Assembly (NCBI GenBank): GCA_963775295.1
Contig: CAVZIK010000006.1
Span: 3,224,001 to 3,288,000, forward strand
Length of the DNA: 64,000 bases
From: JAMDEO01 sp963775295
GTDB lineage: Bacteria > Actinomycetota > Thermoleophilia > RBG-16-64-13
Reading direction: 5' to 3'
Within the stretch, counting starts at the first letter, position 1; every line of letters begins with the position of its first letter. Shown here piece after piece: positions 17,001-25,955 of this stretch. Below the pieces are notes generated by a model. The model was not told the origin of the DNA. It saw only the letters and a list, made by a program, of their open reading frames with translations, and searched no databases. The position numbers and the translations under genes are program-made.

Positions 17001-18348
17001 CGCCCTTCGGCGCGAGCGCGTAGTGAAATAGGGGAATCACCCGCTCCTGAAGAACCCTGTCGAAGTAGATAAGTACATTGCGGCAGCTCACGAAATCCAT
17101 GCGTGAAAAGGGCGGGTCGCGGGTGAGGTCGTGCTTGGCAAACGTGCACAGATCGCGCACACTCTGCTTGACACGGTATCCCCCCCCGGTCTTTACAAAG
17201 AAGCGACGCAGACGCTCCGGCGAGATGCCGGAGACGATGCTCTCCGGATAAAAACCCGCCCGGGCCTGCTCGATGTCTCGCTCGTTGATATCGGTACCAA
17301 AGATTTGGACGGCGAACGACGAAGCCTCGCCCAGATATTCGAGCAGCGACATAGCAAAACTGTAGGCCTCTTGCCCGGACGAGCAGCCGACCACCCAGAG
17401 GCGCAAAGCCGAGCCCGGCTCTTTGTCCTCGGTCAGCCGGGGAAAGATCCGAGTTTGGACGTACTCGAACGTTTCCGGCTCACGGAAGAATTCGGTCACC
17501 ATGATAAGAACGTCTTGGTAGAGGGCCTCGACCTCTTCTGGATTCTTCTCGAGGAAGCCCACGTAGCCCGCGAGGTCCTCGATCCTTCTGATGAGCATGC
17601 GACGGGCTAGTCTGCGTCCAAAGGTGGAGCGCTTATATCCACTGAAGTCCATGCCCGTTTGGCGCCTGAGGATGAGAAACACCTGCCGGAGCATGTCTTC
17701 CTGGCTGCCGCCCTCGACGGCCACGGCCAGTCTCGGTGTCCCGACCAAATATGTCTGACCGCCGAGACGCACGAGCTCGCGGGCAATATCTCGAGGGTTG
17801 AGCACATAGTCGGCCGCGCCTGATTCGATGGCGTGACGAGGCATGTCGGCTTGGCCCGCTCCCGCGGGATCCTGGACGAAGGTTAAACCGCCTTCGCTCT
17901 TTATGGCTCTCAGTCCAGCCGTTCCGTCGGAACCGGCGCCGGAAAGGATGACCCCGATGGCGCGCTCGTTGATATCCGCCGCAAGAGAGCAAAAGAAACG
18001 ATCGATGGGAAGATGACGAGCGAGTTCAGGCGAGCGGGGCACAAGAACCAGTTTGCCCGCCATGATCTCAAGATCACCCGCCGTCGGGATGACGTAAATG
18101 TGGTTCGGCTCTACCGAGAGACCATCAGAGACCTCGACAACAGGCATGACGCTCGCGCGCCCAAGGATCTCCGAGAGCAGACTCTTGCCTTCTCGGGGCA
18201 GGTGCTGAACCAGAACAAAGGCCATGCCCGTGTCCGCGGGAAGATCCTGGATAAGCGCGGTGAAGGCTTCAAGGCCCCCGGCCGAAGCGCCGATGCCCAC
18301 AATTGGGAACCCTTGCCTGATACCACTGCGCTCGCGGCGAGCCGCCAT
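14092..18348 (-). CDS. CheB-CheR-PAS-GAF-GAF-PP2C hybrid signalling protein
   Basis: A 1418-residue multidomain protein. Residues ~12-195: CheB methylesterase (GASAGG with Ser22, QHLP with His49, GAGSDGT with Asp141). ~210-475: CheR-type SAM methyltransferase (HDLTRDPPFSRMDFVSCRNV). ~655-730: heptad coiled coil built on EELQSSNEELQSTNEELETA. ~735-850: PAS. ~870-1175: two GAF domains. ~1200-1418: SpoIIE/RsbU PP2C phosphatase (GGDFYEVFPI, VGDVMGKGLAAAELT, YTDGLTEAR, DDVAVLVV). CheB-CheR-PAS fusions usually end in a histidine kinase; here a PP2C replaces it, tying a methylation-type sensor to partner switching. GAGAGG precedes ATG 18348. It may be co-transcribed with the MFS gene 34 bp upstream. 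Confidence 0.9.
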   Translation of the reverse strand: MAARRERSGIRQGFPIVGIGASAGGLEAFTALIQDLPADTGMAFVLVQHLPREGKSLLSEILGRASVMPVVEVSDGLSVEPNHIYVIPTAGDLEIMAGKLVLVPRSPELARHLPIDRFFCSLAADINERAIGVILSGAGSDGTAGLRAIKSEGGLTFVQDPAGAGQADMPRHAIESGAADYVLNPRDIARELVRLGGQTYLVGTPRLAVAVEGGSQEDMLRQVFLILRRQTGMDFSGYKRSTFGRRLARRMLIRRIEDLAGYVGFLEKNPEEVEALYQDVLIMVTEFFREPETFEYVQTRIFPRLTEDKEPGSALRLWVVGCSSGQEAYSFAMSLLEYLGEASSFAVQIFGTDINERDIEQARAGFYPESIVSGISPERLRRFFVKTGGGYRVKQSVRDLCTFAKHDLTRDPPFSRMDFVSCRNVLIYFDRVLQERVIPLFHYALAPKGVLLLGRAETVGAENKLFDLLDKKHHVYSRRDVPPTLPLSLGRPGSMFAVGGSARALVREEKPLDSHDLQHEADEALAKAYAPASVVVDDSYRVLSFRGSTAGYLEHPPGRASLDLFRMAREGLAHDLRSALKEAGETQAPARKAGVKVRANGARRPVDLEVTPFRSADGRIYFVVSFGEPGRQGARPAAEGEIPAPTEVGDEQEVDLLRRELEASREHLESVIVEKDVGTEELRAAYEELQSSNEELQSTNEELETAKEELQSINEELSTVNDEIIARNAELSQAYDDLANLLASVVIPIVMLDGDMRLRRYTPGTEAVLHVVPSDIGRRLSEIKPKITIPDLDEFLHVAIDSLSPSVREVQDEDGRWYSVRVRPYKTVEGRVEGAVLSFIDVDELKRALERTAESKHLGDALNDIDVSIHSTFEFDEIMRRVMERAGNALDAQKSAVLLASGSGWTIRYVQGHSSRLVGTHIEGDELPQAAQAARERLPVAIDDTATDERVTPAFLARFDVRSELVIPLMTKDRTLGVLLLDCLSGPMAFTEAQLDFAVKLGASISLALENAGLHAELLGAKEMRSVLSEILAEIATSRNVEDDMGVIIEKAAGALAADRALCSFQVKDGWRIGHILGFGPELIGQSWGAEEAQAFPARAISMEPLTLNDPRDHRLDHAFLKQSGISSVFLVPLLLGGALSGILLLGFTESNREPSPEEQDFLVKLSAATSLGLENARFFQAEHRLAESLRRRLSPRVPRLAGLEIAAAVHMASEVENVGGDFYEVFPIDGDNAVLLVGDVMGKGLAAAELTDVIRASTRAVALLEPSPGVILDTVGRIVRETDGGTRAATGLLVVLDRKTGELEIAGAGHPPGIVCAGSCRILEHPSAPPLGFAVAPYHARADSLGTGETLVMYTDGLTEARRGDDLFGEARLLEAVERLVGGSAQAMAEALLNEASEFCGGDLTDDVAVLVVRRVP

Positions 18349-18382
18349 GGCCGCTTCCTCTCACTTGTCGGGCCGAGTTCGA

Positions 18383-19831
18383 TCACTTCATTCTACGCGC
18401 ACTTCCCGAGTGCGGAGGACGTCGCTCTTCGGCCTTCGCTTCGCTCCCCAGGCGCCACACGGACGGACTAAACCCGGCCACGCCGACCACACCCACGATG
18501 ACGATACCGGCGCCGAGCAAGACCGCGGTCACACTCACTTGTATGAGGGCGCCGGCAAAAGCGTTCGAAAGCGGGGCAAGGCCCACCACTGCGAACATGA
18601 GGAGACTCATCGTCCGACCGAGGAGGCGCGGAGGGGTCCGCTCCTGAAGCCACGTGATGAACTGAATGACCAAATAGCCTTGCGCCAGCCCCATCACCAT
18701 CGAAACGATCGCGGCGGGCGCAACCGTCGGTATGACCCCGAGAAGCATCATGCTCACCCCCATAAGAGCGGGCAAGCCAAGCATGAGGGCGGGAAATCTG
18801 CGCGCCGAAGGCCTGCCGCTCAAGCCGGCGACCAGCACGCCGACCAGAGAGCCACCGCCGAAAGCCGAAAGGATGACGCCGAAAGCCGTGGCCCCTTGGG
18901 AATACCGGGTATTCGCCAAGACCGGGATGCCCACCGAGAACGGACCGGTGATGAAGAAGGTCACGGCGGCGATCAGCACGAAGTAGTAGCGAAGGACCCG
19001 GTCCCTCCAAATGACCCCGAGTTCTTCAGCGATGGAGGACAGTACCGTCGTTTCTTTGGCGACGGTTTCAGGTCTGTCGTCCAGACGCATGAGGGCGAGC
19101 GCGGCAATCGAAGCCAGAAAGCTTAGAGCGTCTATCGCGAAGGCCCAGCCAATGCCACGAACATCCTGATTCGCGGCAGTGGTTCCTCCTTCCAGGGCGG
19201 CGACGAGCACGCCGGCCAGGGCCGGGCCTAGAAACATGGAGAGTTGCGCCGTACCTTGGATAATGGCGTTGCCCGTCTGGAGACGATCGCGTCCGATCAG
19301 CCTGGGAACGATGGATGACTGAGCCGGGAAGAAGAAAGCGTCGGCCAATCCGAACAACAGGGCGAAGAGATAGATCATCCAGAGTTGAACGACGCCTGTG
19401 AGGGTAAGAGCGGCAAGTGTTGCCACCATGGCCAGCCGCCCCAGATTCGAGCCGAGCATCACCACTCGCGGGGAGAAGCGGTCGGTAAACGCTCCTCCCG
19501 GCAGCATGAAAAGCGCGCGCGGAATGGCGACCAGCGCGAGGACGGTCCCGATGGCGAGCGCACTGCCCGTGAGACGGAGAACAAGCCATGGCAACGCTAC
19601 AAGGTAGAACTGGTCTCCGAACAGGGAGATTCCCTCACCCGTCCATAGTAAGCGGAAGTTCCGATTGCCGAGAATATCCCGCACCGCGCCCAGCGGGCCC
19701 GGCCCCGGGGATCTCTCGCCTTCCCGCTTGGATGTTGCCCCTATGTCTCTCCTCGGCCCACCGTCCTCATACCCGATCGCACACCTCCCGTCTGGGGCCC
19801 TATTCTCGTCAATCCTGCCCGACCTCTCCAA
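18383..19831 (-). CDS. MFS transporter (MdrA/EntS-like drug exporter family)
   Basis: About 430-480 residues, twelve transmembrane helices, with the MFS loop GGAFTDRFSPRVVML after helix 2 and GLADAFFFPAQSSIVPRL in the middle, as in the EntS/macrolide-efflux group. The substrate cannot be read from sequence. The N-terminal 50 residues before AVRDILGNRNFRLLWTGEG are low in hydrophobicity and unlike the family, so the real start may be a GTG or another codon closer to that point; the TTG at 19831 is the outermost possibility. Close spacing places it between the lipoprotein gene (39 bp upstream) and the CheB-CheR gene (34 bp downstream). Confidence 0.85.
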   Translation of the reverse strand: MERSGRIDENRAPDGRCAIGYEDGGPRRDIGATSKREGERSPGPGPLGAVRDILGNRNFRLLWTGEGISLFGDQFYLVALPWLVLRLTGSALAIGTVLALVAIPRALFMLPGGAFTDRFSPRVVMLGSNLGRLAMVATLAALTLTGVVQLWMIYLFALLFGLADAFFFPAQSSIVPRLIGRDRLQTGNAIIQGTAQLSMFLGPALAGVLVAALEGGTTAANQDVRGIGWAFAIDALSFLASIAALALMRLDDRPETVAKETTVLSSIAEELGVIWRDRVLRYYFVLIAAVTFFITGPFSVGIPVLANTRYSQGATAFGVILSAFGGGSLVGVLVAGLSGRPSARRFPALMLGLPALMGVSMMLLGVIPTVAPAAIVSMVMGLAQGYLVIQFITWLQERTPPRLLGRTMSLLMFAVVGLAPLSNAFAGALIQVSVTAVLLGAGIVIVGVVGVAGFSPSVWRLGSEAKAEERRPPHSGSARRMK

Positions 19832-19870
19832 GCTTCCTTGCCCCTTCGCACCTTGGGCAGAGCGGTTTGC

Positions 19871-20542
19871 CTAGTTTGAACTGAAGGAGAGCGTTCGAAC
19901 AATCGCCTCCAGATAGCCCTCGAACTTCGCCTTATCGAACTCGACGACAGTCCCGGGGTCATAGTTGCCGATGTTCGTGGAATGAAGAAGTTCAGCGATT
20001 TCGAAGCAGGTGCCATTGCGGACCGCCCGATAGATCCGCTCCTCATAGAAATTGCCCGCCCCGGCGTCCTGTGATGTAAAGACGGCGAATGAAAGCCCGT
20101 TGATCTCCACCACCCCCACCGATACCTCGCCGGCCTCGGTCAGCGGCTGATTCCATTTAGCGACAATGGCCGGAGACGAGTTCGCCCCAATGTAGACACC
20201 GGCTTCGCCAAGATTCGTACCCTTGAAGAGTTCACTGGGAAGTGTGAATGCCACCACGGAGGTCTGGGTGAGCGGAACGTATTGTTCGAAGCCCTCTGTC
20301 TTCACTTCACTCGTCTGCGGCCGCTCCAGCGAAAACCCGAACTGCGCGTTCTCATATCGAACCGACGCCACGCCGGGGATGATCTCAGGCACCGTGACCG
20401 TCGTGACCGGCGCTGGGACGGTGGTAGACGAGGCCACGGTGCCGGTCGACGAAACCGGCTGGCCTCCCCCGCACGAAACCAAACTGACACAACCGACCGC
20501 GATTAGACCTGTAGCCACGATCGTGTTCCACCATTTCTTCAC
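19871..20542 (-). CDS. Hypothetical lipoprotein
   Basis: A 223-residue exported protein with a lipobox (SLVSC, Cys about 24) after a short hydrophobic signal, a Thr/Val-rich linker (about 28-55), then a mature domain with FGFSLERPQTSEV and FYEERIYRAVRNGTCFEIAELL. The mature part resembles the PsbP/photosystem-like single-domain lipoproteins of unknown function. GTG 20542 follows AAGGGGTG. It probably starts the operon with the MFS and CheB-CheR-PP2C genes. Confidence 0.7.
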   Translation of the reverse strand: MKKWWNTIVATGLIAVGCVSLVSCGGGQPVSSTGTVASSTTVPAPVTTVTVPEIIPGVASVRYENAQFGFSLERPQTSEVKTEGFEQYVPLTQTSVVAFTLPSELFKGTNLGEAGVYIGANSSPAIVAKWNQPLTEAGEVSVGVVEINGLSFAVFTSQDAGAGNFYEERIYRAVRNGTCFEIAELLHSTNIGNYDPGTVVEFDKAKFEGYLEAIVRTLSFSSN

Positions 20543-20691
20543 GTCGACACCCCTTCACCATGACTCGATCGCACCATGATACGTCCGGTATCTACCCGAG
20601 AACGGGTTTTTCGTCAATGAGATCAAAGCGCTGGTGCGGTTCTCACGGCAGGCGATGGCAAGCAACCGAACTGCGCTCCGGTCATTCCGCC

Positions 20692-23600
20692 TTACGAATC
20701 CTCACTCACGTAGCCAACCGCCAGCAGGCAAGCATCGTCTCGAAGATGTCCGCCGGAAAACAGGAGAACCTCCTCCAGTAGTGCAGAAGCGAGCGTCTCG
20801 ATCGGCTTGCCGGACGTCCGCCCGAGCCACTCGGCGAGCCTCTCCTCCCCGAAGAATTCGCCATTTTGGCGCGCCTCGGTTATGCCGTCAGTGTAGAAGA
20901 GGAGCAGACTTCCCTTTTCGACGCGGGTTTGGGTGTCCCCGTACTGTGCCTCTCCGTAGACTCCAAGCGGCGGACTCGGTGATTCGAGCAAGGTGACTCG
21001 ACCTTGTGCGAAGACCATTGGTGGAGGATGTCCGGCCGACGAGTACGTGAGACTCCCACGCTCCGGGTCCAAGAAGCCCAGAAACGCAGTCACAAAGCCA
21101 GACAACCCTTTTTCGACAAGCAGTCGATTGGTTTCCCGCAGCACAAGGTGAGGGTGGGCGAACTGGTGCGCGAACGCGTGGACCGTGTCTTTGACCAATG
21201 TTGCGATCCGAGCCGCCTCCACCCCGTGCCCGGAGACGTCTCCGATAAGAAGCCCAATGCGACCGTTCTTCGCGGCGAAGACGTCGTAGAAGTCTCCGCC
21301 CACCTGGGCTTGCAGAGTTGCGGAGCGATACAGATGGTCGAATTTGACCCCGGGCAGTCCCTTGGGAATATCGAGCAGGGTCTCCTGCAACCGAAGGAAG
21401 AGGGAACTCTTCTCTTCCAGGAGCCTCTCGGTCTCCTCTTGGGCGGCCCGCAATTCCTCGTTTTGGGCCTCCAGCTCCTCCCCCCTTGCGGCGAGCTCCT
21501 CAGTCATATCGAGAAGCTCCTTGTTGGATGCGGCCAGCGCGGAAGACGCCTCTTGGAGCTGAAGAATCAGCCTCTCCCTCTCGCTCTCGGCCTCGGCGTG
21601 ACGAGCGCGCAAACGCAGGCTGACAATGCCGGTGGCAAGATCGTCGGCGAACTCGCCCAGCAACTCCATCTCGTCATCGAGAAACGCATCGGGTTCATTT
21701 GCGTAGATCGCGAGGGCCCCGAAGGTGACGCCACCTTCGGTCAGCGGAAGGGCGACGGACGAGGCATAGCCCCGCTGTCTCGCTCTCTCGCGCCAGGGCG
21801 CGAACGCGGGGTCGGTCAGCGTGTTGCGGCAGACGCACCGCCTTCCAGTGCGAATGGCAACTCCGCTAGGCCCTTGTCCCCTTTCGTCGTCGGACCAGGT
21901 GATGTCGAGCGTCTCCAGATATCCCTCCTCAAAGCCGGCACTGGCGACGGGTCGAACCCTCTTGGCCTCGTCCTCCTTGTAGCCTATCCACACCATCGAG
22001 TGCCCGCAGTCTTCCACGATTATCCGGCACGCATCTCTTAGGTACGCGTACTCATCCGCGGCCTTCATGAGAGCCTGGTTGCTATTACTGAGGGCGTTCA
22101 ACGAACCGTTCAGCTTGAGCAGCCGCTCCTGGGCTTGCTTGCGGTCGCTGATGTCATGGATGACAGAAAAGAGCAGCTCATCACCCTGCACCTCGATTGG
22201 CGCTGAGTGCACCTCCACCCACCTTCTCTCGCCTCCCGCCGCCCGGTGGGGAAAGACGAAGTCATTCTGCTGCTCAGCCACCGCCTTACCGTACTCGGCG
22301 GCCACTTCCTCACGCGGCAGTTCGTTTAGGTCGTGGATGCTAAGGGTGCGCAACTGGTCCCGGGAATAGCCGTAGAATCGGGCGGCGGCAGCGTTGCCAT
22401 CGACAACGGCGCCGGTCTTTGGATCGACAAGAAGCATCACCGCGTTGTGGCGTTCGAACATCAAACGGAAGCGCTCCTCACTCACCCTGAGCGATTCAAG
22501 AAGAGTGTCACGTTCAGCAACGGCTCGGGCCAGAGTAATGCTGCTGTAACTCTCTCTTGACACCATCTGGGCAAGCTTGGCAAAGAAGCCCATACCCGTC
22601 TCGAGCGCCTCCCGGCTGAGGCGGGGAACGCAGTCCAGAGCAGCGAGGTACTCCTGCTCGTCAAATCCATAGGTCTGCGCCTGAGAGCGGAAGAGATCCC
22701 GGTCGATTGGCTCTTCTTCGAAGAAGAACTGCCCGGAGAACACATTGCCCACATGCTTTCCGCCCACGAAAATGGGAGTAGAGACATCCCACATATGGTT
22801 CTTACATTTGTAGAGATGGAACTCGCCTTCTGGAACACCGGTGGTGAGAAGGGTGTCACTCTCGATGCAATTCATACGAGTTTGGGGATGCACGCGATGA
22901 AACCTCGTGCAGATCTCAGACCATCCGGAGCCGACGAGGACGTTACCTTCAAGATCGATAATGGCGAGCGGGATACACGCAAGGCGGTTGAAATCATCCA
23001 GGAAGGATTGGAGCGCGGAAGAGTCGATGATGTCGGCAAGCTCCAACTCGCCTATGTCTCCCCCGGGCGAGAGAAGACTTGCCAGTTTGCGGCGTACGCG
23101 GTCTTGCGTCTCCCTCAGTCCCTCCTCGGCCTGCTTGCGCTCGGAGATGTCCCGCATGACCACCTGCACCGCGAGTCTTCCACCGAACTCCACCCTCGAC
23201 CCTGTAACCTCGACGGTGACCGGAGCCCCATCCAGACGCAGCAACCGAACCTCCCGGGGGGGAGATATGGCCCCCGAGAGGATTTGGCCGGTACGCTCGG
23301 CCACAAGTTCCCGATCCTCGGGATGGACGTGCCGTAACACGCTTCTGCCAACGACCTCGCTTGGTGAACCGGCGCCGAAAAGGTTAGCCGCAGCCGGGTT
23401 CGCAAAGACGTAGGCGCCGTCCAGGTTGACGAGGATCGCATCCGGGCTGAGATCCACAAGATTCCGATATCGGTCCTCCGCTTCCCGCGCTTCAGTCTCG
23501 CCGGTCGAATTCGGAGCTGCGCCTTGAACGCTGTGCGCGTCGCCCAACCGTGTCGGGTCCCAGTGGCTGTGAGCCTCCAGAAAAAAGGTCAACGAGACCC

Positions 23601-23955
23601 GGGTCCTATCCTGGGGCAGTCTCGATACATGGACTTGATCGGCCAGGGAAACCATGAGGGGAAGTCCAAGTCCGCGCCTGCGGTGATGATCATCCTTGTA
23701 GAGTCCCGGCTGGAAATCCCCGTCGTTTGTGATCTCAACGATCAGGCGATCGGGCAGGATCCAGGTGACGAGCTCGACCTGACTTGAGGCGTGCTCGATG
23801 GCATTGGCGACAGCCTCGGACACGGCCACCTGCAGATCGAAGAGACGGGCCTCCGGCAAGCCGGCCATTCGCCCGATTTCTTCCACATGCTCTCTCGCCC
23901 TCGAGAGTTCGACCAGGTCGGCGGCGAGAACGATTTGTGATGGCTGCTGCTTCAT
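20692..23955 (-). CDS. RsbW-PAS-PocR-PAS-GAF-PP2C hybrid signalling protein
   Basis: A 1087-residue soluble protein. ~10-135: RsbW-like GHKL ATPase (VAVSEAVANAIEHA, E47/N51; RRRGLGLPLMVSL). ~160-285: PAS with a C-terminal ISERKQAEE. ~310-470: PocR sensory domain (FLDDFNRLACIPLAIIDLEG, CIESD, HLYKCKNHMWDVSTPIFVGG, GQFFFEE). ~490-605: second PAS. ~630-790: GAF. ~800-860: coiled coil. ~870-1087: SpoIIE/RsbU PP2C (GGDFYDVFA, IGDVSGHGVEAARIA, YTDGITEAR, DDACLLAVG). It thus carries both the kinase type and the phosphatase type of a partner switch in one chain. PocR domains bind small hydrocarbon-derived ligands. Its ATG overlaps the stop of the upstream STAS gene, its likely substrate. Confidence 0.9.
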   Translation of the reverse strand: MKQQPSQIVLAADLVELSRAREHVEEIGRMAGLPEARLFDLQVAVSEAVANAIEHASSQVELVTWILPDRLIVEITNDGDFQPGLYKDDHHRRRGLGLPLMVSLADQVHVSRLPQDRTRVSLTFFLEAHSHWDPTRLGDAHSVQGAAPNSTGETEAREAEDRYRNLVDLSPDAILVNLDGAYVFANPAAANLFGAGSPSEVVGRSVLRHVHPEDRELVAERTGQILSGAISPPREVRLLRLDGAPVTVEVTGSRVEFGGRLAVQVVMRDISERKQAEEGLRETQDRVRRKLASLLSPGGDIGELELADIIDSSALQSFLDDFNRLACIPLAIIDLEGNVLVGSGWSEICTRFHRVHPQTRMNCIESDTLLTTGVPEGEFHLYKCKNHMWDVSTPIFVGGKHVGNVFSGQFFFEEEPIDRDLFRSQAQTYGFDEQEYLAALDCVPRLSREALETGMGFFAKLAQMVSRESYSSITLARAVAERDTLLESLRVSEERFRLMFERHNAVMLLVDPKTGAVVDGNAAAARFYGYSRDQLRTLSIHDLNELPREEVAAEYGKAVAEQQNDFVFPHRAAGGERRWVEVHSAPIEVQGDELLFSVIHDISDRKQAQERLLKLNGSLNALSNSNQALMKAADEYAYLRDACRIIVEDCGHSMVWIGYKEDEAKRVRPVASAGFEEGYLETLDITWSDDERGQGPSGVAIRTGRRCVCRNTLTDPAFAPWRERARQRGYASSVALPLTEGGVTFGALAIYANEPDAFLDDEMELLGEFADDLATGIVSLRLRARHAEAESERERLILQLQEASSALAASNKELLDMTEELAARGEELEAQNEELRAAQEETERLLEEKSSLFLRLQETLLDIPKGLPGVKFDHLYRSATLQAQVGGDFYDVFAAKNGRIGLLIGDVSGHGVEAARIATLVKDTVHAFAHQFAHPHLVLRETNRLLVEKGLSGFVTAFLGFLDPERGSLTYSSAGHPPPMVFAQGRVTLLESPSPPLGVYGEAQYGDTQTRVEKGSLLLFYTDGITEARQNGEFFGEERLAEWLGRTSGKPIETLASALLEEVLLFSGGHLRDDACLLAVGYVSEDS

Positions 23956-24293
23956 TCCTGCAGCGCAGCCCGGGCTTCTTCATGACCTGCAAAGACGCGA
24001 AAGCCCCGGTTCGCCGTAAGGCCGACGATCTGAAACAAACGAAGAAGGTTCGCACCCGGCCCGATGACTCCGACCCAGCCTTTATCTCGCACCTTACGAC
24101 AGGCGAACAGCAGCACGGAAAGACCGCCGCTGTCGATGTAGGGACAGCCGCTGAGATCGATGAGCAGGTAGGCGCCATCGTTTCCAAGAGCTTGGTGCAA
24201 GCTGTCTTCCAACGCGGATGCCGTCAGGTGATCGACGACTCCGACAACCTTAAGCAGCGGCACATCGGATAAGACGGTCCCGATAACTTCCAT
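23952..24293 (-). CDS. STAS-domain anti-sigma-factor antagonist
   Basis: A 113-residue STAS protein with LLIDLSGCPYIDSGGLSVLL (Asp54-Ser55 as the phosphorylation motif). GGAGG lies five bases before ATG 24293, and its stop overlaps the start of the 1087-residue RsbW/PP2C hybrid by four bases. That coupling makes it the natural substrate of both enzymatic ends of that protein. It is of the same length class as the STAS protein at 9.7 kb. Confidence 0.92.
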   Translation of the reverse strand: MEVIGTVLSDVPLLKVVGVVDHLTASALEDSLHQALGNDGAYLLIDLSGCPYIDSGGLSVLLFACRKVRDKGWVGVIGPGANLLRLFQIVGLTANRGFRVFAGHEEARAALQE

Positions 24294-24462
24294 CAGCCCT
24301 CCATCCGGGCAAAGGCAGCGCGCTGCAGTATTCTACAGCAAGGGACATTGGATCGACCCCTTGGAGATGTCATCGCGAAATGTCTGCCTTCCAGAGTGTG
24401 GAAGATGGCATCTCGGTGCCGGCAGCGGGCACGTTCCCCGCCCTACTGGTAGGCTGGTGGGG

Positions 24463-25882
24463 ATGAACAAGACGAATACGCTCCAGACACAGCAGAATAA
24501 CCCGAACCGCACTATGATCCTTGTCGTGGCAACCCTTGGCGGGTTCTTGGTTGCCTTCATGATGTCCGCCGTCAATGTCGCGCTCCCGTTGATCGAGTCG
24601 GAATTCAACGTGTCGGCGGTGATGCTCGGCTGGATCTCCCTCTCCTACATGCTGGTAGGCGCAGCCACCCTGCTGCCGGCGGGCCGGATTGCCGACCTGT
24701 ATGGCCGGATGCGCCTCTTCATCTGGGGCATGATCGTCTTCACCGTCATCTCCTTCGCAAGCGCTTTTGCGCCCTCGGCCGGCATCCTCATCGCCTTGAG
24801 AGCCGTCCACGGCTTGGGGCTGGCGATCGGCGGGGCGACTTCCACCGCTCTCGTCATCCTCGCCTATCCGCCCGCATCCCGGGGTAGAGCGCTCGGACTG
24901 AACGTCGCCGGAATCTACATGGGTCTCACTCTCGGCCCTGTGCTCGGCGGTCTTATCATCCACAATCTGGGCTGGCGGGGTCTCTTTCTGGTGGTGGGCG
25001 CGCTCGGTCTGGTGAACGTGGGGCTGCCTCTCTGGAAACTGCGGCATGTGGATTGGCGGGAGCCCAAGCGCGCCCACTTCGACGTTCTTGGATCCGTCGG
25101 TTACGCCCTATCGTTGACCGCGGTCCTTCTGGGGTTCTCTCTTCTGCCGGACATCGCCGGCGCCATCCTCGTAGCCGCGGGGATCGCCGGCCTGGCAGCA
25201 TTCCTCTGGTGGGAGACCCGGGCGGCCGACCCTCTTCTTGACGTCGACCTACTCCGCCGAAACCGCGTGTTTGCCTTCTCAAATGCTGCCGCCTTCATCA
25301 GCTACAGCGCCACCTTCGCCATGGTCTTTGTCATGAGCCTCTATCTGCAGTACAACCGCGGGCTCGATCCGCAGACGGCCGGTTTGGTGCTGGTGACCGG
25401 CACCTTCGTCCAGGCGGCTCTCTCTCCGGTCAGCCGGTCGACTGGCTGACCGGGTGGAAGCAAGATATGTGGCCTCCTTGGGCATGGTGGCGTGCGTGCT
25501 CGGCCTGCTGGGATTGAGTTTCGCGGGAACCACGACGCCGTATTGGTACATCATCACGATGCTCTGCGTGCTTGGGCTGGGTTTCGCATTCTTCTCGACG
25601 CCGATTACGCACACGATCATGGGCAGCGTGGAGACGCGCTTTGTGGGCGTGGCCTCAGCCACCCTTGCCACCGTGCGCCAGGCCGGAATGAGCATGAGCA
25701 TGGGAGTCGCGACTCTCGTGTTGGCCCTGGAGGTAGGGCGGGAGGCCATCCGGCCGGCAGACTACCCGCTGGTACTGAGGGGCGTCCGCATGACTTTCTT
25801 GATCTTCACGGGGCTCTGCGTCCTTGGAGTCGGGGCCTCACTGGTCGGGCCCCGGCGCCGGAGCGACACGGCCAAGGGGTAG
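24463..25882 (+). pseudogene. DHA2-type MFS transporter split by a one-base frameshift
   Basis: From ATG 24463 the frame encodes an MFS exporter (GRIADLYGRMRLF loop; GLNVAGIYMGLTLGPVLGGL of the DHA2/14-helix group) and reaches ALSPVSR before stopping at 25449. The rest of the protein continues in another frame from about 25435: RLADRVEARY, then further helices ending near 25882. Removing one C in AGCCGGTCGACTGG (near 25434) restores SGRLADRVEARY, the expected MFS loop. So this is one gene with a single-base insertion: a recent pseudogene or a base-calling error. About 465 residues would be restored. Confidence 0.85.
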
Positions 25883-25955
25883 CCGGCACAGTTTCGGGAT
25901 CGCCGGCCAAGGGGTAGTTGTGTTCCATCGAGGCAGACAACTATTGGGGGAGCGT

